Shown here: positions 35,221 through 45,111 of the stretch, piece by piece | How positions within the stretch are numbered: the first letter of the stretch is position 1 | Layout of the letters: each line of letters opens with the position of its first letter | Origin: Pythium myriotylum | Lineage: Eukaryota > Oomycota > Peronosporomycetes > Pythiales > Pythiaceae | Direction of reading: 5' to 3' | Assembly: GCA_023091665.1 (NCBI GenBank) | Contig: JALJCQ010000015.1 | Location: forward strand, 1,054,001-1,118,000 | DNA: 64,000 nucleotides | The notes under the pieces: generated by a model | Seen by the model: only the letters and a program-made list of their open reading frames with translations | The model's database searches: none | Told to the model about the DNA's origin: nothing | Translations under genes and position numbers: made by a program

Positions 35221-36753
35221 CTAGCAACGGACGGGCTGCAGCCCGAGGACGTCGATGGCGACGACAGGAATCGCTGTTGCTTTACACTCTCCTCGCATGC
35301 TTGATTGCTGCTTCGTCTTATCCAGCACGACCTTCTTTGGCAAAGCTTTGAGGTCAAGACGCCCAGCTCGGCCAGCTCTTGACGCCAGTGAGATCCCAAG
35401 CCACGCGTGGAGCTGTGAGACAAGCCACAACGTGCCCATTGCGATAGCGACAAACATCGAGCTTCGTAAGTACACTACCCCGAGGTCTGCGAGCTGAGAG
35501 TAACCGCTATTGAGGGCCAAGGGTGGTTTCACGCCGCCTGCACACGAGCCGTTTGGACACGCGAAACCGATTCGCCTGTTTTCGTGGTCGAAGACTGTGT
35601 AGTACGCCCGTATAAAGATATCTCCGAGGATTATCATGTCCGAATTGGATTCATCGAGTTGTGGAGTGCAAACGCGATTCTCACACCGGACGTAGTCGCT
35701 CCCTTGAAGAACGAAATGCTTCACAGCTCCGTCAGTTGTGACTTCATCAAGATTCGTCGGCACACGTTCGCGAAACGAGAACGCCAGCGCAGGAAACTCA
35801 TTGTGCTCGCAGTTTCGACAGGAGAAACCGCCACTCCGATGAGACCGGTTGCGAAATCGGGAGCCTAGACGCCGCTGGATTGCCTTAATCACTGCTTCAT
35901 AAGATGCCTTGGGTAGGAGCAGTAGGGATGTACCCGAGTCGACAATTGCGACTGGGTCGGATTTGTTGTGGCCACTAGAAATCACGGGTGAGAACTGTCC
36001 GTCTCCATGATTGGACTGGATGCCCATTTCGTAGAGATTCAGCGACCAGAAGCCGTACGAACTCGACCGTGGATCATCAATCACCGGAAAGTGGTGCCAC
36101 TCCGCATTTGTTCCTGCCAAAGATGAGTCGATACCGCCAAAGATGAGTTGAGACGGTGGCTCGGCCCCAGGAAACGGGTTCAAGTAGAGCGAAAACACCA
36201 TCGGAAGGCGATAGTCGTCGCTGTCGCGAAGCATCCCGAGCAAACTTGGCGTGGACACTCGCGCGAGCGAGTCCATAGCGAGTCCAACAATGCCTTCGGT
36301 CTGAAATCGACGAATGTCGTTGCCTTGTTCGTGCACACTGCCGATGCGAGCGTCGTGGAGCCGTAAAGAGTCGCCCAGCCGCAGAGTCTCCCGCATCGCG
36401 TTTCCGCGGACGATGCCGCTGCCGTACTGCAGCGTGAACGCGCTCTCATTCAGGTCGTCGTCTTCCCCGACGACGATGGCGTTCAGCGCCTCGTCATCGA
36501 CTGGAGCTACGAGTCGTGGAGCCGAGTCGTTGGTGTGGTACCGGTGGACGCCCGCGCAGGCGCGGCACCGGTCGCTGGGCACCCAGACGTCGCTGGAGCC
36601 CGTGTCAAAGATGACGCGGAAGGGCTGCTCGCCGACGTGGATCGTGCCGAAGAACTGCATCTGGTCGTAGTTCTCGAGCGCGATGCGCACGAGCGCGCGC
36701 GTCGGCGTCGGCGCCAGGAGCAGCGCGGCGCCGAGCGCGAGCGGGCGGGGCAT
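35221..36753 (-). CDS. Pepsin-like aspartic protease with C-terminal membrane anchor (family A1)
   Basis: The protein is 510 residues from the ATG at 36753 (MPRPLALG); codons upstream in frame include no ATG. A signal peptide (about residues 1-20, GAALLLAPTPTRA) is followed closely by the mature enzyme with no long propeptide. The first active-site motif FDTGSSDVW has its catalytic Asp at ~50 and the second, VDSGTSLLLL, at ~272. The flap region (QYGSGIVRG) and the ILGDIFIRAYYTVFD motif are intact. A hydrophobic stretch at about 440-465 (MFVAIAMGTLWLV) gives a type I topology with a short basic cytosolic tail. It is probably active, in the secretory or endolysosomal pathway or at the cell surface. 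Plasmepsin-V-like or cathepsin-D-like specificity cannot be decided from sequence alone. Confidence 0.85.
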   Translation of the reverse strand: MPRPLALGAALLLAPTPTRALVRIALENYDQMQFFGTIHVGEQPFRVIFDTGSSDVWVPSDRCRACAGVHRYHTNDSAPRLVAPVDDEALNAIVVGEDDDLNESAFTLQYGSGIVRGNAMRETLRLGDSLRLHDARIGSVHEQGNDIRRFQTEGIVGLAMDSLARVSTPSLLGMLRDSDDYRLPMVFSLYLNPFPGAEPPSQLIFGGIDSSLAGTNAEWHHFPVIDDPRSSSYGFWSLNLYEMGIQSNHGDGQFSPVISSGHNKSDPVAIVDSGTSLLLLPKASYEAVIKAIQRRLGSRFRNRSHRSGGFSCRNCEHNEFPALAFSFRERVPTNLDEVTTDGAVKHFVLQGSDYVRCENRVCTPQLDESNSDMIILGDIFIRAYYTVFDHENRRIGFACPNGSCAGGVKPPLALNSGYSQLADLGVVYLRSSMFVAIAMGTLWLVSQLHAWLGISLASRAGRAGRLDLKALPKKVVLDKTKQQSSMRGECKATAIPVVAIDVLGLQPVRC

Positions 36754-36776
36754 GGCGCTGGAAAGGCGTCTTCTCA

Positions 36777-36783
36777 AGAATGA
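36777..36783 (-). promoter_or_regulatory. Initiator-like element of the aspartic protease gene
   Basis: On the minus strand the sequence TCATTCT matches the oomycete Inr core TCAYTYY and lies about 25 nt upstream of the ATG at 36753. The wider context GCATTCATCATTCTT contains overlapping Inr-like words. This supports the short start rather than an upstream one. Confidence 0.4.
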
Positions 36784-37802
36784 TGAATGCTCCCATTGGA
36801 GTTGGAGCTGCCCGCGAGCGGTTACAGCAGGTCGAGACCATCACCTCGGGTCACGGGTTACGGTTCGGCGATTGGAGGAAAACGATCCCGCTCAGTTTGT
36901 GAGTAATTCGACTAAGGACCGTTTCGATTGGATGTTATATTGAGAGAAGCCTAGGATTGGACAAAAGTGCTCACTGCTGACTGATGACTTGGCTCGTTTC
37001 TGGACTGGCCAAAGAACCTGCTGGCCATCACTGCAACTTGCACTTGGGAGGTGACAGAGAACACGAAAACCGGTGTAGATACCGGTTTTGATGGGTCCAC
37101 TTGGCGGGTGGGCCGATTACGACCCAGACAAGTCTGATGGACAGGCCTCTGCTTCTACATTCCACGGCTTCAGTCGAATGGCTATGAGGCACTTGGGGCA
37201 AGTTCCATTGCTTTCGCATGTGTTGGTGGCGGCCTGTCAGCCTGTCGGCCTAGTGCCCCGTGAGTAACTCATTTCGAAGTGGAGACCATCGCTCAGTTGG
37301 TGATGCGCTTCGGGAGACGCAGCGCAGCAATCGGGCAATAAAGATTCTCAACTTGACATCGTGGGTCTGCTTGGCCGCGTCATTCGAAAATAAATGGAAG
37401 CGTCTGGTGGAGGAGGTGGCCACGTTGCCCGCGCTCTCATGGATGAGAGATTCGACGGTCAAAGTCTGCCATAGCAGGGAAGCGAAAGTCGTCACAGGTT
37501 CTTGAGCTTTGATGAATTTAAATCAGTACATCTCACACTTTCCTGACCCAAACTGGGAGGAGCCATCGAGTAAAATACACTGATACAAGCTAGTCTAATG
37601 GACATCCCTTCCACTTGCACATAGCCGGTGCAGCTCCTGAATCTTCCGGCTCTGCTCAGCGAATCTGCGCATTCTTCAGATCCGCTTTACGCGAGCGCAT
37701 CGCGGCGCATGTGATCGACTGAGTGGACCTGCGGAACAGCCCGAGGCCTCGAGTGGAGACCAGTCGCCAATCTTCCCAGGCGAAGCCAAGCCGTCTTTCG
37801 CA
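36784..37802. other. Intergenic region between divergent protease and phosphatase genes
   Basis: About 1 kb of non-coding sequence separates two divergently transcribed secretory-enzyme genes. A CATTCTTCA word at 37670-37678 resembles the Inr and lies about 130 nt upstream of the phosphatase ATG. No other feature was recognised. Confidence 0.5.
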
Positions 37803-38951
37803 ATGAAGCTCTTCACTGCTGTCGTCGCGACTGCTCTCTGCGCAGTCACGGTCACCGCCGAACGCCCTGTGTGTGGCGACGGCGGTGCGGATCAAACGAC
37901 GCCGACTCCAGTCACAACGACGCCAATTCCGTCCACTCCATCGCCAACTCCTGTCGCGACGACGCCGACGCCATCCACTCCATCGCCAACTCCTGTGACG
38001 ACGACACCTGCCCCGACGAAGACGACTCCAGCTCCCGCACCTGGTAAGCAGCGGTGCTCAATCACTGTCGCCGACGAGCACAAGATCAACGTTGACTGCG
38101 CCTCGACCGACCGCGTGCGAGTCATCGGCGTGGGCGACTGGGGCGAGGAGTTCATCGCGCCGTACGTGCTCGGTGTGCGTGACGGAGTGACAGCACTTGC
38201 CAAGACAGGAGACTACGATTTCATTCTCGCAGTCGGCGACAACTTCTACAAGAACGGCGTCACGTCCACAACCGACCCGTTGTGGCACTCGACCTGGGTC
38301 GACCGTTGGTCCATCGGGAAAGACCTCACGCTGCCGTGGATCACGTTCATGGGCAACCACGACTGGTACGGCAACGCGCAAGCACAGATCGACTACGCCA
38401 AGACGCAGGAGGACGGCGCCAAGTACTGGATCATGCCGAGCAAGTACTACAGCGTCGACGCGACGGTCCAGGGAGCCAAGAAGTTTAAGATCACGGTCGT
38501 AGACACCATGACCATCAACACGACGGCCGAGTTTGACTGGGCGGCCAAGGAGTACAACGACCCGAGCGCCGAGTTCGTGATCGCGGCGGGCCACCACCAC
38601 TTGTACTCGGCCGCCAAGCGTGGCGACAACAAGGACGCGCCGATGCTCCAGCTCAAGCAGCTCATCGAAGGGACCGACAAGGTCAAGGCCTACCTCTGCG
38701 GCCACGAGCACGACATGCAGTACTTGCGGTCGGCAGGGAAGGACTACTTCATGTTCGGCGGCAGCGGCCGAACGATGAACGAGACCGAGGTCGGCCCGGG
38801 CACCGCGGCCGAGGTCGTCTACTTCAAGAAGAAGTACGGCTACTCGACGTTCGACATCCAGCCGGCCACGCGCAAGGTCGACGTGACGTACTACGTGCTC
38901 AACAACCAGGGCCAGCTCATCGAGACGCTCCACTTTGCACGCCAGTACTAG
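37803..38951 (+). CDS. Secreted purple acid phosphatase (metallophosphoesterase, TRAP/type-5-like)
   Basis: The protein is 382 residues with a clear signal peptide (1-19, MKLFTAVVATALCAVTVTA). A Pro/Thr-rich linker (about 31-80) contains near-identical TPSPTPVxTTP units. The catalytic domain carries all expected metal-site motifs: GDWG (111), GDNFY (145), GNHD (184), AGHHH (263) and GHEH (300). Purple acid phosphatases hydrolyse phosphomonoesters with a dinuclear Fe-metal centre; this one is probably extracellular, for phosphate scavenging. The Pro/Thr linker is a likely O-glycosylation stalk. It is a single-exon gene with strongly GC-biased third positions. Confidence 0.88.
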   Translation: MKLFTAVVATALCAVTVTAERPVCGDGGADQTTPTPVTTTPIPSTPSPTPVATTPTPSTPSPTPVTTTPAPTKTTPAPAPGKQRCSITVADEHKINVDCASTDRVRVIGVGDWGEEFIAPYVLGVRDGVTALAKTGDYDFILAVGDNFYKNGVTSTTDPLWHSTWVDRWSIGKDLTLPWITFMGNHDWYGNAQAQIDYAKTQEDGAKYWIMPSKYYSVDATVQGAKKFKITVVDTMTINTTAEFDWAAKEYNDPSAEFVIAAGHHHLYSAAKRGDNKDAPMLQLKQLIEGTDKVKAYLCGHEHDMQYLRSAGKDYFMFGGSGRTMNETEVGPGTAAEVVYFKKKYGYSTFDIQPATRKVDVTYYVLNNQGQLIETLHFARQY

Positions 38952-39187
38952 CCGGCCCAGGCGGCTGCTATCTTTGGTGATGAGGTCAAATTATAATTTC
39001 ACGTACGGTGTGTCATCTTTTCGTCCAATCCATAGTGGCCAGATGTTTTTATCCCCCACTGAGCTCGCCGTGGCTGCTTGCATTGGATTCTGATTGGCCA
39101 TAAACCCCGTCGCATCCAATTATCTTTTATCTTTTCGGGGCCCAGCCCTCCCTCGTGCTCAGCAGGCACTAACTTTCCCTCGACGAC

Positions 39188-41068
39188 ATGGCGAGCGCCG
39201 CGATGGCGTCGAGCGCGACGGCGCAGCACAACCTCCTGGCGCTGCAGACGCAGCTGCTGGCGCTGCAGAGCGAGAACGCGACGCTCACCAAGGCGCTCAG
39301 TCTCAAGGAGAACTACGTGCTCCAGAAAGAGCAGCAGCTGCGCGTGCTCCAGCAGCGCCTCGAGGACCTCGAAGGCGGCGTCGCGACCTGGAAAGACCGC
39401 TACCTGCAGCAGCTCCACGCGCTCGACACGGGCGACGCGCCCGTCCGCGCCAGCGGCGACTGGACCGCGCTGCCGCTGCCCGCGCCCAGCGGCGCCCAGG
39501 AACTCCCGAACGCCGACGCGATGGGCGCGCTCGTCGACAAGCTCTCGACCGCCGACCGCGAGAAGCTCAAGGCGCTCATCGGCATGGAGCGCACGCGCGA
39601 CCCGGCGCAGGCGCGCGCGCCGTGGGAAGAGGCCTTTCTCGACGTCTCGGACGAGCTCCAGAGCGTGCTGCTGCAGTACCTGCTGCCCGTGCTGCTCGAG
39701 ACGCAGCGCATCGAGAACCAGCGCGCGGCCGCCGACGGCGCGACCATGGCCATTCACTGCCTCGCGCGCCGCTACGCCAAGCCAGCCACCGACTTCAAGA
39801 TCGTTTGTCAGCTGCTGCCGCGACAGGAGAAAGAGAGTGAAGAGACCACCGCCGCTGTCAAGACCGAGGCACCGACGGTCTCTACTGCGGCGACAACGGC
39901 GCAACGAGGTAGCTACAGCACCAGCAGCACCACGGCAGCTTCATCTGCCACTGCGTCGACGAGCGCATCGAGCACATCGTCGGCGGCAGCGACAGCCACC
40001 TCATCTTCGGTGTCGCTCGCGGCAGCAGCCGCAGCTGCGGCTGAGCGCCTTCCGGCGGCAGAAGAACATCTCTTCGACTGTGTAGAATGCGATGGTTCCA
40101 AACGCACAGCTGCACCCGTTTCTCATGGCCCCCGCGAGATCCATCCCTCCAAAGCCGTGTACATCTCTCGACCGATCGCTCAGCAGCCGACATCGCCGTC
40201 GAGACGATACACCTTGGGTCCGAAGAGCTCCAGCGGCTCAAGCGCTGACTCGTTGCGCACGACGACGATGAGTGGAGGCTCGATCACCGGATACCCATCA
40301 TTTGGATCGACACGCCGGAGTGATCACTCATACAGCGAAAGTATCGACGCCGATCGGCGTAGCGGAGCGTCCTCCAACAGCCTCACAGGCTCGTTGCCTG
40401 GTTCTGGGTCGTCGAAAGATTCGGGCAAAATCAAGAAGATCATGGGTAGTGTCATGAAAGGACTGAACCGCCACAAACCGCAGCTCACCACAACCAACCC
40501 GCAAATGGAAGAGGACGATTCGGTTTGTGACGGCTGTGGTCGCGGGCCTATAACCGGCGTCAAGTGGATCTGCCGAACCTGCAAGATTCTAAAGGAACAA
40601 GAGTACGAGTTGTGTGAGAAGTGCTATGGTCAAGGTCTTCACGGCAAGGAGAACGAAGATGCATTGTTCGAACGCATCGAAGAGATTGTCGTGGCTAAGT
40701 GCCCTAAACTTGCACGCGAACAGGACCTTATGAAACTACTGCGAGTGGGAATTTGCAAAGCAAACCTCAAGAAGTACAGTTTTTGCCTCACGTGGATCGC
40801 CGATCTCCTGCTATGCAAAGCCACGAAAGACCTACGAGCACGCGCGCTTGAGATCTCACAGATATCACCACAAGTCCGCAGCGAGTTTGTGCGGCTTCTC
40901 ACCGAACTTTTGACCAAGCACCGGCGAGACATTGAGCTCATCACGGAATGGCAACCCGTACAAAACGTCTCAGCCGCGTCTGGAGGATCGGGAGATGGCA
41001 CTACCATGCTCCAGCTCGACACGCTTCGTATCTGGGTCAAAGATGCGGTGGTCGATGGCACTGGTTAG
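39188..41068 (+). CDS. Coiled-coil protein with ZZ-type zinc finger
   Basis: The protein is 626 residues. The N-terminal ~60 residues form a heptad-rich coiled coil (LLALQTQLLALQSEN). A helical segment follows at about 100-210, then a long Ser/Thr/Ala-rich low-complexity linker to about 445. Residues ~447-490 hold a ZZ-like finger (VCDGCG, WICRTCK, ELCEKCYGQGLH), although one usual position is not obvious. The C-terminus (about 495-610) is helical (AREQDLMKLLRVGICKANL) and unrecognised. ZZ fingers mediate protein contacts in signalling and autophagy adaptors, so an adaptor role is an inference only. Confidence 0.7.
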   Translation: MASAAMASSATAQHNLLALQTQLLALQSENATLTKALSLKENYVLQKEQQLRVLQQRLEDLEGGVATWKDRYLQQLHALDTGDAPVRASGDWTALPLPAPSGAQELPNADAMGALVDKLSTADREKLKALIGMERTRDPAQARAPWEEAFLDVSDELQSVLLQYLLPVLLETQRIENQRAAADGATMAIHCLARRYAKPATDFKIVCQLLPRQEKESEETTAAVKTEAPTVSTAATTAQRGSYSTSSTTAASSATASTSASSTSSAAATATSSSVSLAAAAAAAAERLPAAEEHLFDCVECDGSKRTAAPVSHGPREIHPSKAVYISRPIAQQPTSPSRRYTLGPKSSSGSSADSLRTTTMSGGSITGYPSFGSTRRSDHSYSESIDADRRSGASSNSLTGSLPGSGSSKDSGKIKKIMGSVMKGLNRHKPQLTTTNPQMEEDDSVCDGCGRGPITGVKWICRTCKILKEQEYELCEKCYGQGLHGKENEDALFERIEEIVVAKCPKLAREQDLMKLLRVGICKANLKKYSFCLTWIADLLLCKATKDLRARALEISQISPQVRSEFVRLLTELLTKHRRDIELITEWQPVQNVSAASGGSGDGTTMLQLDTLRIWVKDAVVDGTG

Positions 41069-41412
41069 ATCCGATGGTACCAATGCATGGCGAGACAGGG
41101 AGGCAGTTGAAGTGGAGCTAAGTGAAATGGAGCTTTTGTGTTGAATGTACCAATGCCTCACGAATGTTCCCGAAGCACTACAAGCAGGATATAACACTCC
41201 AAGCAGCGACACTCTTGAGATGCAATGGCAACGAGTGAGCCCCCGAAGCAAAACGACTGAAAGCGTCTCCTCAAAGGGTCGGCCAATTTATCCGTTGGAT
41301 CCGTTTCTGAAGGAGGAATAAAGGATATCCAAGCTTTGCTAGAAGATCAGCGCCCTGACCCTCCAGTACGCAGCACAGACAAGTTGTGCAAGATCTTGGA
41401 CGCTGTCTCCGC
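41069..41412. other. Intergenic region upstream of the cysteine-rich array
   Basis: These 344 bases contain no recognised gene or initiator element. Confidence 0.5.
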
Positions 41413-42963
41413 ATGCTTCATCGACTTATCGCGTCATTTGTACCGGTCTTTTTGGCATGCTGGTCACCTAGCGAGCCCGCGCCTGCACAGAAGTTTGATA
41501 TGATGTCCGTCGAGCCCACATGTCGAGTGATGAGCGACCCTTCCAGTCCTTTCCAGTCAGGGCTGGCCGTGCTCGTGGCAATCCGCAACCTTTACGTCGG
41601 CAAGACTGATGCGCCGACAATAATCGACCCGGAAATATTCGCACCAATTGATGAGAACTTACCAGCGCTGTCTATGTGTGTGGCCGAGACTAACTTGATC
41701 AAATTGCTGACAGCGCTGGCCGCATCTCCTGACGCAGTTCAGTGCTGGAACGATCTCACGACGCTGGCTACGCAGCCACTGTGGGCCTATACCGTTGGCG
41801 TATTTGGTGACACTGTGTGTCCGGCAGCATCCACTCTTGCGCCGTGTATCACCGACGTTCTGGTGCCTGCGGTCGAGTCAATGATGAAGCACACCAAAGG
41901 TTGCTGCCGGCCACTTAAAGACCAGATTCTAGAAGGGTTTGGAGCTCCATTGAGTGAGACTATCACTTCAATTGTTCAGCTATTGGTCAACACGTTTTGC
42001 AGTGAGCGCTCAACTGAGACCTCGCCCCCGGAGACCTGCGGCGATTCGCTTCTGAACAATTGGTTACCAGCCATTGATGGCAGCGATGAGAAGGCGTTCT
42101 GGGGCTTTCTGGACAGCTTCCAAATCCCGAATGACCAGGTTTGCAAGGCTGCTGCGGGCGGAGAGTTCGAGACGACTCTCCACATGACGCAGCAGTTCGG
42201 ATCGCCGACTGTGACGCCGTACGGTCTGTGCTACTCGCAGATGGATGCACTAACACAGTACGTGCGGGATCTTCCCATGTGGATATTGGATCGGAATCTT
42301 GCGGCGATCGACGGGAAGAATGGCTTGTTTGCCGAAGGCCGTTGTCTGAAAGGGGCAGATTTTCTGTCGTGGGCTTTGGACGAAGGAGGCAGCATTATGA
42401 GAGCCATGCGGATGATTGACGCCGTCACGGGAGTTTTAAATGAGCTCTTCGGTGGCGGATCAGATGATGATCCCAACGAATCCGGTAGCGAAGACTATGG
42501 ATCAGAGGGAAGTAGCGCCCAAGATATTGATACCTCCAGCCTTTCACCTACCACGGATGGCACAAACAGCGAGAGCCCCCCAAACCGACTTGGAGAATCT
42601 TTTGTTGACGTCGTGGACTCACGTGGTGGAATCGAAGCCCAGGAGCCTCCGCTGGCAACCCCCGCGACAAAGTTCCTTCGGAAAGACTCAGATCATGCCT
42701 CAGCAAAGGCTTCAAACGCAAACCCTAACTCTCTCACAAAGAAGAATCACACAACACGAGTGCTCCAAGTAGCTGGCGGTATGGCGGACGCCGCACGCAA
42801 GCTGTTCTCGGAGCTCGTCTACCTGACCGACAGTTTATGTTTCCACATTCCCAATAGCATGCAGTGTGAGTTTGCTGGCGAATGGCTCATGCAACCATAT
42901 CCTGTATCCACCGAAGCCATCAGCGATCTCACGGATCAGTCTCCAACCGGACATCAGATATAA
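41413..42963 (+). CDS. Secreted 14-cysteine family protein, tandem paralogue 1
   Basis: The protein is 516 residues starting at the ATG at 41413 (MLHRLIASF). This start aligns with those of the two downstream paralogues, and the codons upstream in frame lack an ATG. A signal peptide ends about residue 26. The core (about residues 36-340) shares with paralogues 2 and 3 the cysteine order ending in CVAE, VCPA, GCC, CSER, CGDS, the motif FQIPNDQVC, LCYSQ and GRCLKG. An acidic Ser-rich linker follows, and a short C-terminal unit repeats the LCFHIPN and QCEFAGEW motifs. No family is recognised. The even cysteine number suggests a disulphide-bonded extracellular fold. It ends without a membrane anchor. 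Confidence 0.75.
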   Translation: MLHRLIASFVPVFLACWSPSEPAPAQKFDMMSVEPTCRVMSDPSSPFQSGLAVLVAIRNLYVGKTDAPTIIDPEIFAPIDENLPALSMCVAETNLIKLLTALAASPDAVQCWNDLTTLATQPLWAYTVGVFGDTVCPAASTLAPCITDVLVPAVESMMKHTKGCCRPLKDQILEGFGAPLSETITSIVQLLVNTFCSERSTETSPPETCGDSLLNNWLPAIDGSDEKAFWGFLDSFQIPNDQVCKAAAGGEFETTLHMTQQFGSPTVTPYGLCYSQMDALTQYVRDLPMWILDRNLAAIDGKNGLFAEGRCLKGADFLSWALDEGGSIMRAMRMIDAVTGVLNELFGGGSDDDPNESGSEDYGSEGSSAQDIDTSSLSPTTDGTNSESPPNRLGESFVDVVDSRGGIEAQEPPLATPATKFLRKDSDHASAKASNANPNSLTKKNHTTRVLQVAGGMADAARKLFSELVYLTDSLCFHIPNSMQCEFAGEWLMQPYPVSTEAISDLTDQSPTGHQI

Positions 42964-43461
42964 ACCAACTACTGCCTATAGATGTATAGTTTTGACTACC
43001 AGTACAGGGAACGTAGTCACCACTGCAATGCCTATCGTATGAAAGGACATTGGCACTTGGCTTGGATTGAAGCATGAATCCAAATCCATGGGTCTCACAA
43101 CGGCTGAGACGGTGAGTGTCGCGTCCTTTCGTCGTTGACCACGATCCCGAGAATAATGTTCTCGGAGAGTGCGCTTGGAACGGACGCGGATTCAACCGCC
43201 GAGACCATCACTATTACGAAGCGTTCAGCTTAGTCGCGTCAAGCGAGCCTCCGTCAACAATCACTGCAAGCATGGTGCGACTGAGATGCAAAATTATGAA
43301 ACCAACGGGGCCGAACGTGGCCCCTCAGAGGGGCGACTTCAACTGCAGCCCCCCGGTTCCAGTCGAAGGCGGCAACGGACGCCAAACCGATCTCTATCGT
43401 CTACGCTCATTCCTCAACTTGGTGCCCACCTGCAAAAGGAAGTTCAAGCTCTCCGACAGGC
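42964..43461. other. Intergenic region between paralogues 1 and 2
   Basis: These 498 bases contain no gene that I can support. The core promoter of paralogue 2 lies at the right end. Confidence 0.5.
43405..43420 (+). promoter_or_regulatory. Oomycete core promoter (Inr plus flanking element)
   Basis: The sequence GCTCATTCCTCAACTT matches the published oomycete consensus GCTCATTYYNCAWTTT at 15 of 16 positions. It lies about 42 nt upstream of the ATG of paralogue 2, the usual distance. It is the best promoter match seen in the window. Confidence 0.75.
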
Positions 43462-45111
43462 ATGCTCAGCCCTCTCCGCATTCTCTTTCGCGTGTCGGCG
43501 CCCCTACTCGCGCTTGCTCCGTCAGCAACGCTCGGTCAGTACGTGCCATATGAACCCAGCGCCGGCTCAGCCCCCCAATGTGGCCGGATCAGCGACCCCA
43601 AAAGTACGTTCCAGTCGGGACTTCGGTTAATGCTTGCTGTCCATGCTTCGTACATGGGCGAGCAGACGCCGACGTTCGACTCGTCGATCTTCGACCCAAT
43701 TGACCAGGCCCTGCCCGCGCTCTCGGAGTGTGTGGCCGAGACAAATCCGCTGGAACTGCTCATGGCGCTCGTAACATCACCAGACGCTGTGAAGTGTATT
43801 AACGACACCACGACTATCTTCTCAACACCAGCAGATGAATATGCCACGGCGATTTTCAACGAGACCGTGTGCCCTGCTGTCAAGACGCTCGCCCCATGTC
43901 TCACTGACGTCTTGCTACCGGCCATCGAAAGCTTGATGGCCCGCACGAATGGGTGCTGCGACGCGTTGAATGACCAGATCCAAGGCGCATTCGGCGCTCC
44001 ACTGCGTGCGACAGTCTCGACGATTGTGAGGCTGCTCGACAACGCTCTCTGCAGTGAGCGTTCGAGCGAGTACTCGACACCCGAAAAGTGCGGTGACTCT
44101 CTTGTCCAGAATTGGGTGCCTAGCATGATTGGGGACGATGAGAAGGCGTACTGGAGCATTCTGAATAGCTTCCAGATCCCGAACGACCAGGTGTGCCTAG
44201 CCGCGGCAAGTGAGGTGTTCACCACGACCACAAATCGCACTCAGCAGTACGGCTCGCCCGACGTGACTCCGTTCGGCTCATGCTACTCTCAGGTTGATTT
44301 GCTCACCCAGTATGTCCGCGACCTGCCGCTGTGGACTGCTGGCGCGGACCCCTACACGGTTGATGGCAAGAACAGTCTCTTTGAAGATGGCCGCTGCCTC
44401 AAGGGTACCGACTTCTTGTCGTGGGCCGAGGACGAGAACGGCACGATCATGAAGGCTGCGCGTGCGATCGACGACATCATCGCTGCTGTGGACGGAATCG
44501 TTGGCGGAGGAGCCGAGGACTCGGCCGATGGTTCTGATGGCAGTAACGACTACGATGACGGCAGCGGCAACAGTTACGAAGATCCGTACGGTGACAGCTC
44601 TGATAGTTCGACAGACGGGAACAGCGACGGGTACGCGCCGAGTGATCCTCCGAGCGAGGGAGATGGCAGTGCCGTAGGACAAGTCCTCAGTACCCAAAGC
44701 TTCGACGAGGATGTTCCAACCCCAGCACCGTCGCCTGCTCTCCGTATGAGGGTGGCACTTGCTAAGAAGGCGGCCCCACCGATGAAAATTGCGCTCTCCA
44801 AGAAGGAGGCGCCGCCGATGAAGGTCGCACTCGCCAAGAAGACGGCTCCGGCCATGAAGGTTGCGTTGGCCCCGAAGAAGAAGGTGGCTGTTCGAGCCGC
44901 GATCGCAAAGCACTTGAAGAAGCATGCGGTGCGCCGACTTGCCGATTCAGACAGCGTAGCGGGTGCTCTGCGTGACCTCTTCCAGGGGCTCGGCTACTTC
45001 GCCGACCAGCTGTGCTTTCACTTGCCAAACGGCGTGCAGTGCGAGTTCCTCGGCGAGCTGCTTACGCAGGCGTACACCACGCCAAGCACCAGCACTTACC
45101 CAGGAGTGTAA
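43462..45111 (+). CDS. Secreted 14-cysteine family protein, tandem paralogue 2
   Basis: The protein is 549 residues with a signal peptide (about 1-25, LLALAPSATLG). The conserved core has the same fourteen cysteines as its neighbours and the motif FQIPNDQVC. An Asp/Ser/Gly-rich acidic stretch follows, then a basic block (about residues 425-490) of four near-identical units (PMKVALAKK and variants, spaced 12-13 residues apart). The C-terminal unit has QLCFHLPN and QCEFLGEL. The acidic-then-basic tail is absent from paralogue 1 and is unlike the Ser-rich tail of paralogue 3. The upstream core promoter supports expression. Its function is unknown. Confidence 0.78.
   Translation: MLSPLRILFRVSAPLLALAPSATLGQYVPYEPSAGSAPQCGRISDPKSTFQSGLRLMLAVHASYMGEQTPTFDSSIFDPIDQALPALSECVAETNPLELLMALVTSPDAVKCINDTTTIFSTPADEYATAIFNETVCPAVKTLAPCLTDVLLPAIESLMARTNGCCDALNDQIQGAFGAPLRATVSTIVRLLDNALCSERSSEYSTPEKCGDSLVQNWVPSMIGDDEKAYWSILNSFQIPNDQVCLAAASEVFTTTTNRTQQYGSPDVTPFGSCYSQVDLLTQYVRDLPLWTAGADPYTVDGKNSLFEDGRCLKGTDFLSWAEDENGTIMKAARAIDDIIAAVDGIVGGGAEDSADGSDGSNDYDDGSGNSYEDPYGDSSDSSTDGNSDGYAPSDPPSEGDGSAVGQVLSTQSFDEDVPTPAPSPALRMRVALAKKAAPPMKIALSKKEAPPMKVALAKKTAPAMKVALAPKKKVAVRAAIAKHLKKHAVRRLADSDSVAGALRDLFQGLGYFADQLCFHLPNGVQCEFLGELLTQAYTTPSTSTYPGV
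44746..44920 (+). repeat. Tandem PMKVALAKK repeats in paralogue 2
   Basis: Four consecutive imperfect units of about 36-39 nt encode variants of A-P-P-M-K-(V/I)-A-L-(A/S)-K-K, followed by a Lys-rich stretch. The units differ at codon level (gcccca/gcgccg, aagaag), so the expansion is not brand new. Confidence 0.7.

Noticed and set aside
38058..39904. Minus-strand open frames opposite the phosphatase and the ZZ-finger gene
   Set aside because: They are antisense shadows produced by high third-position GC. The sense frames carry complete family motifs.
41386..41412. Longer start for the first 14-cysteine paralogue
   Set aside because: The frame opens with GTG. The ATG at 41413 gives a signal peptide aligned with those of the other two paralogues.
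43116..43630. Plus-strand open frames upstream of the second 14-cysteine paralogue
   Set aside because: They cross the core promoter at 43405 and the real start, and show no domain signal.
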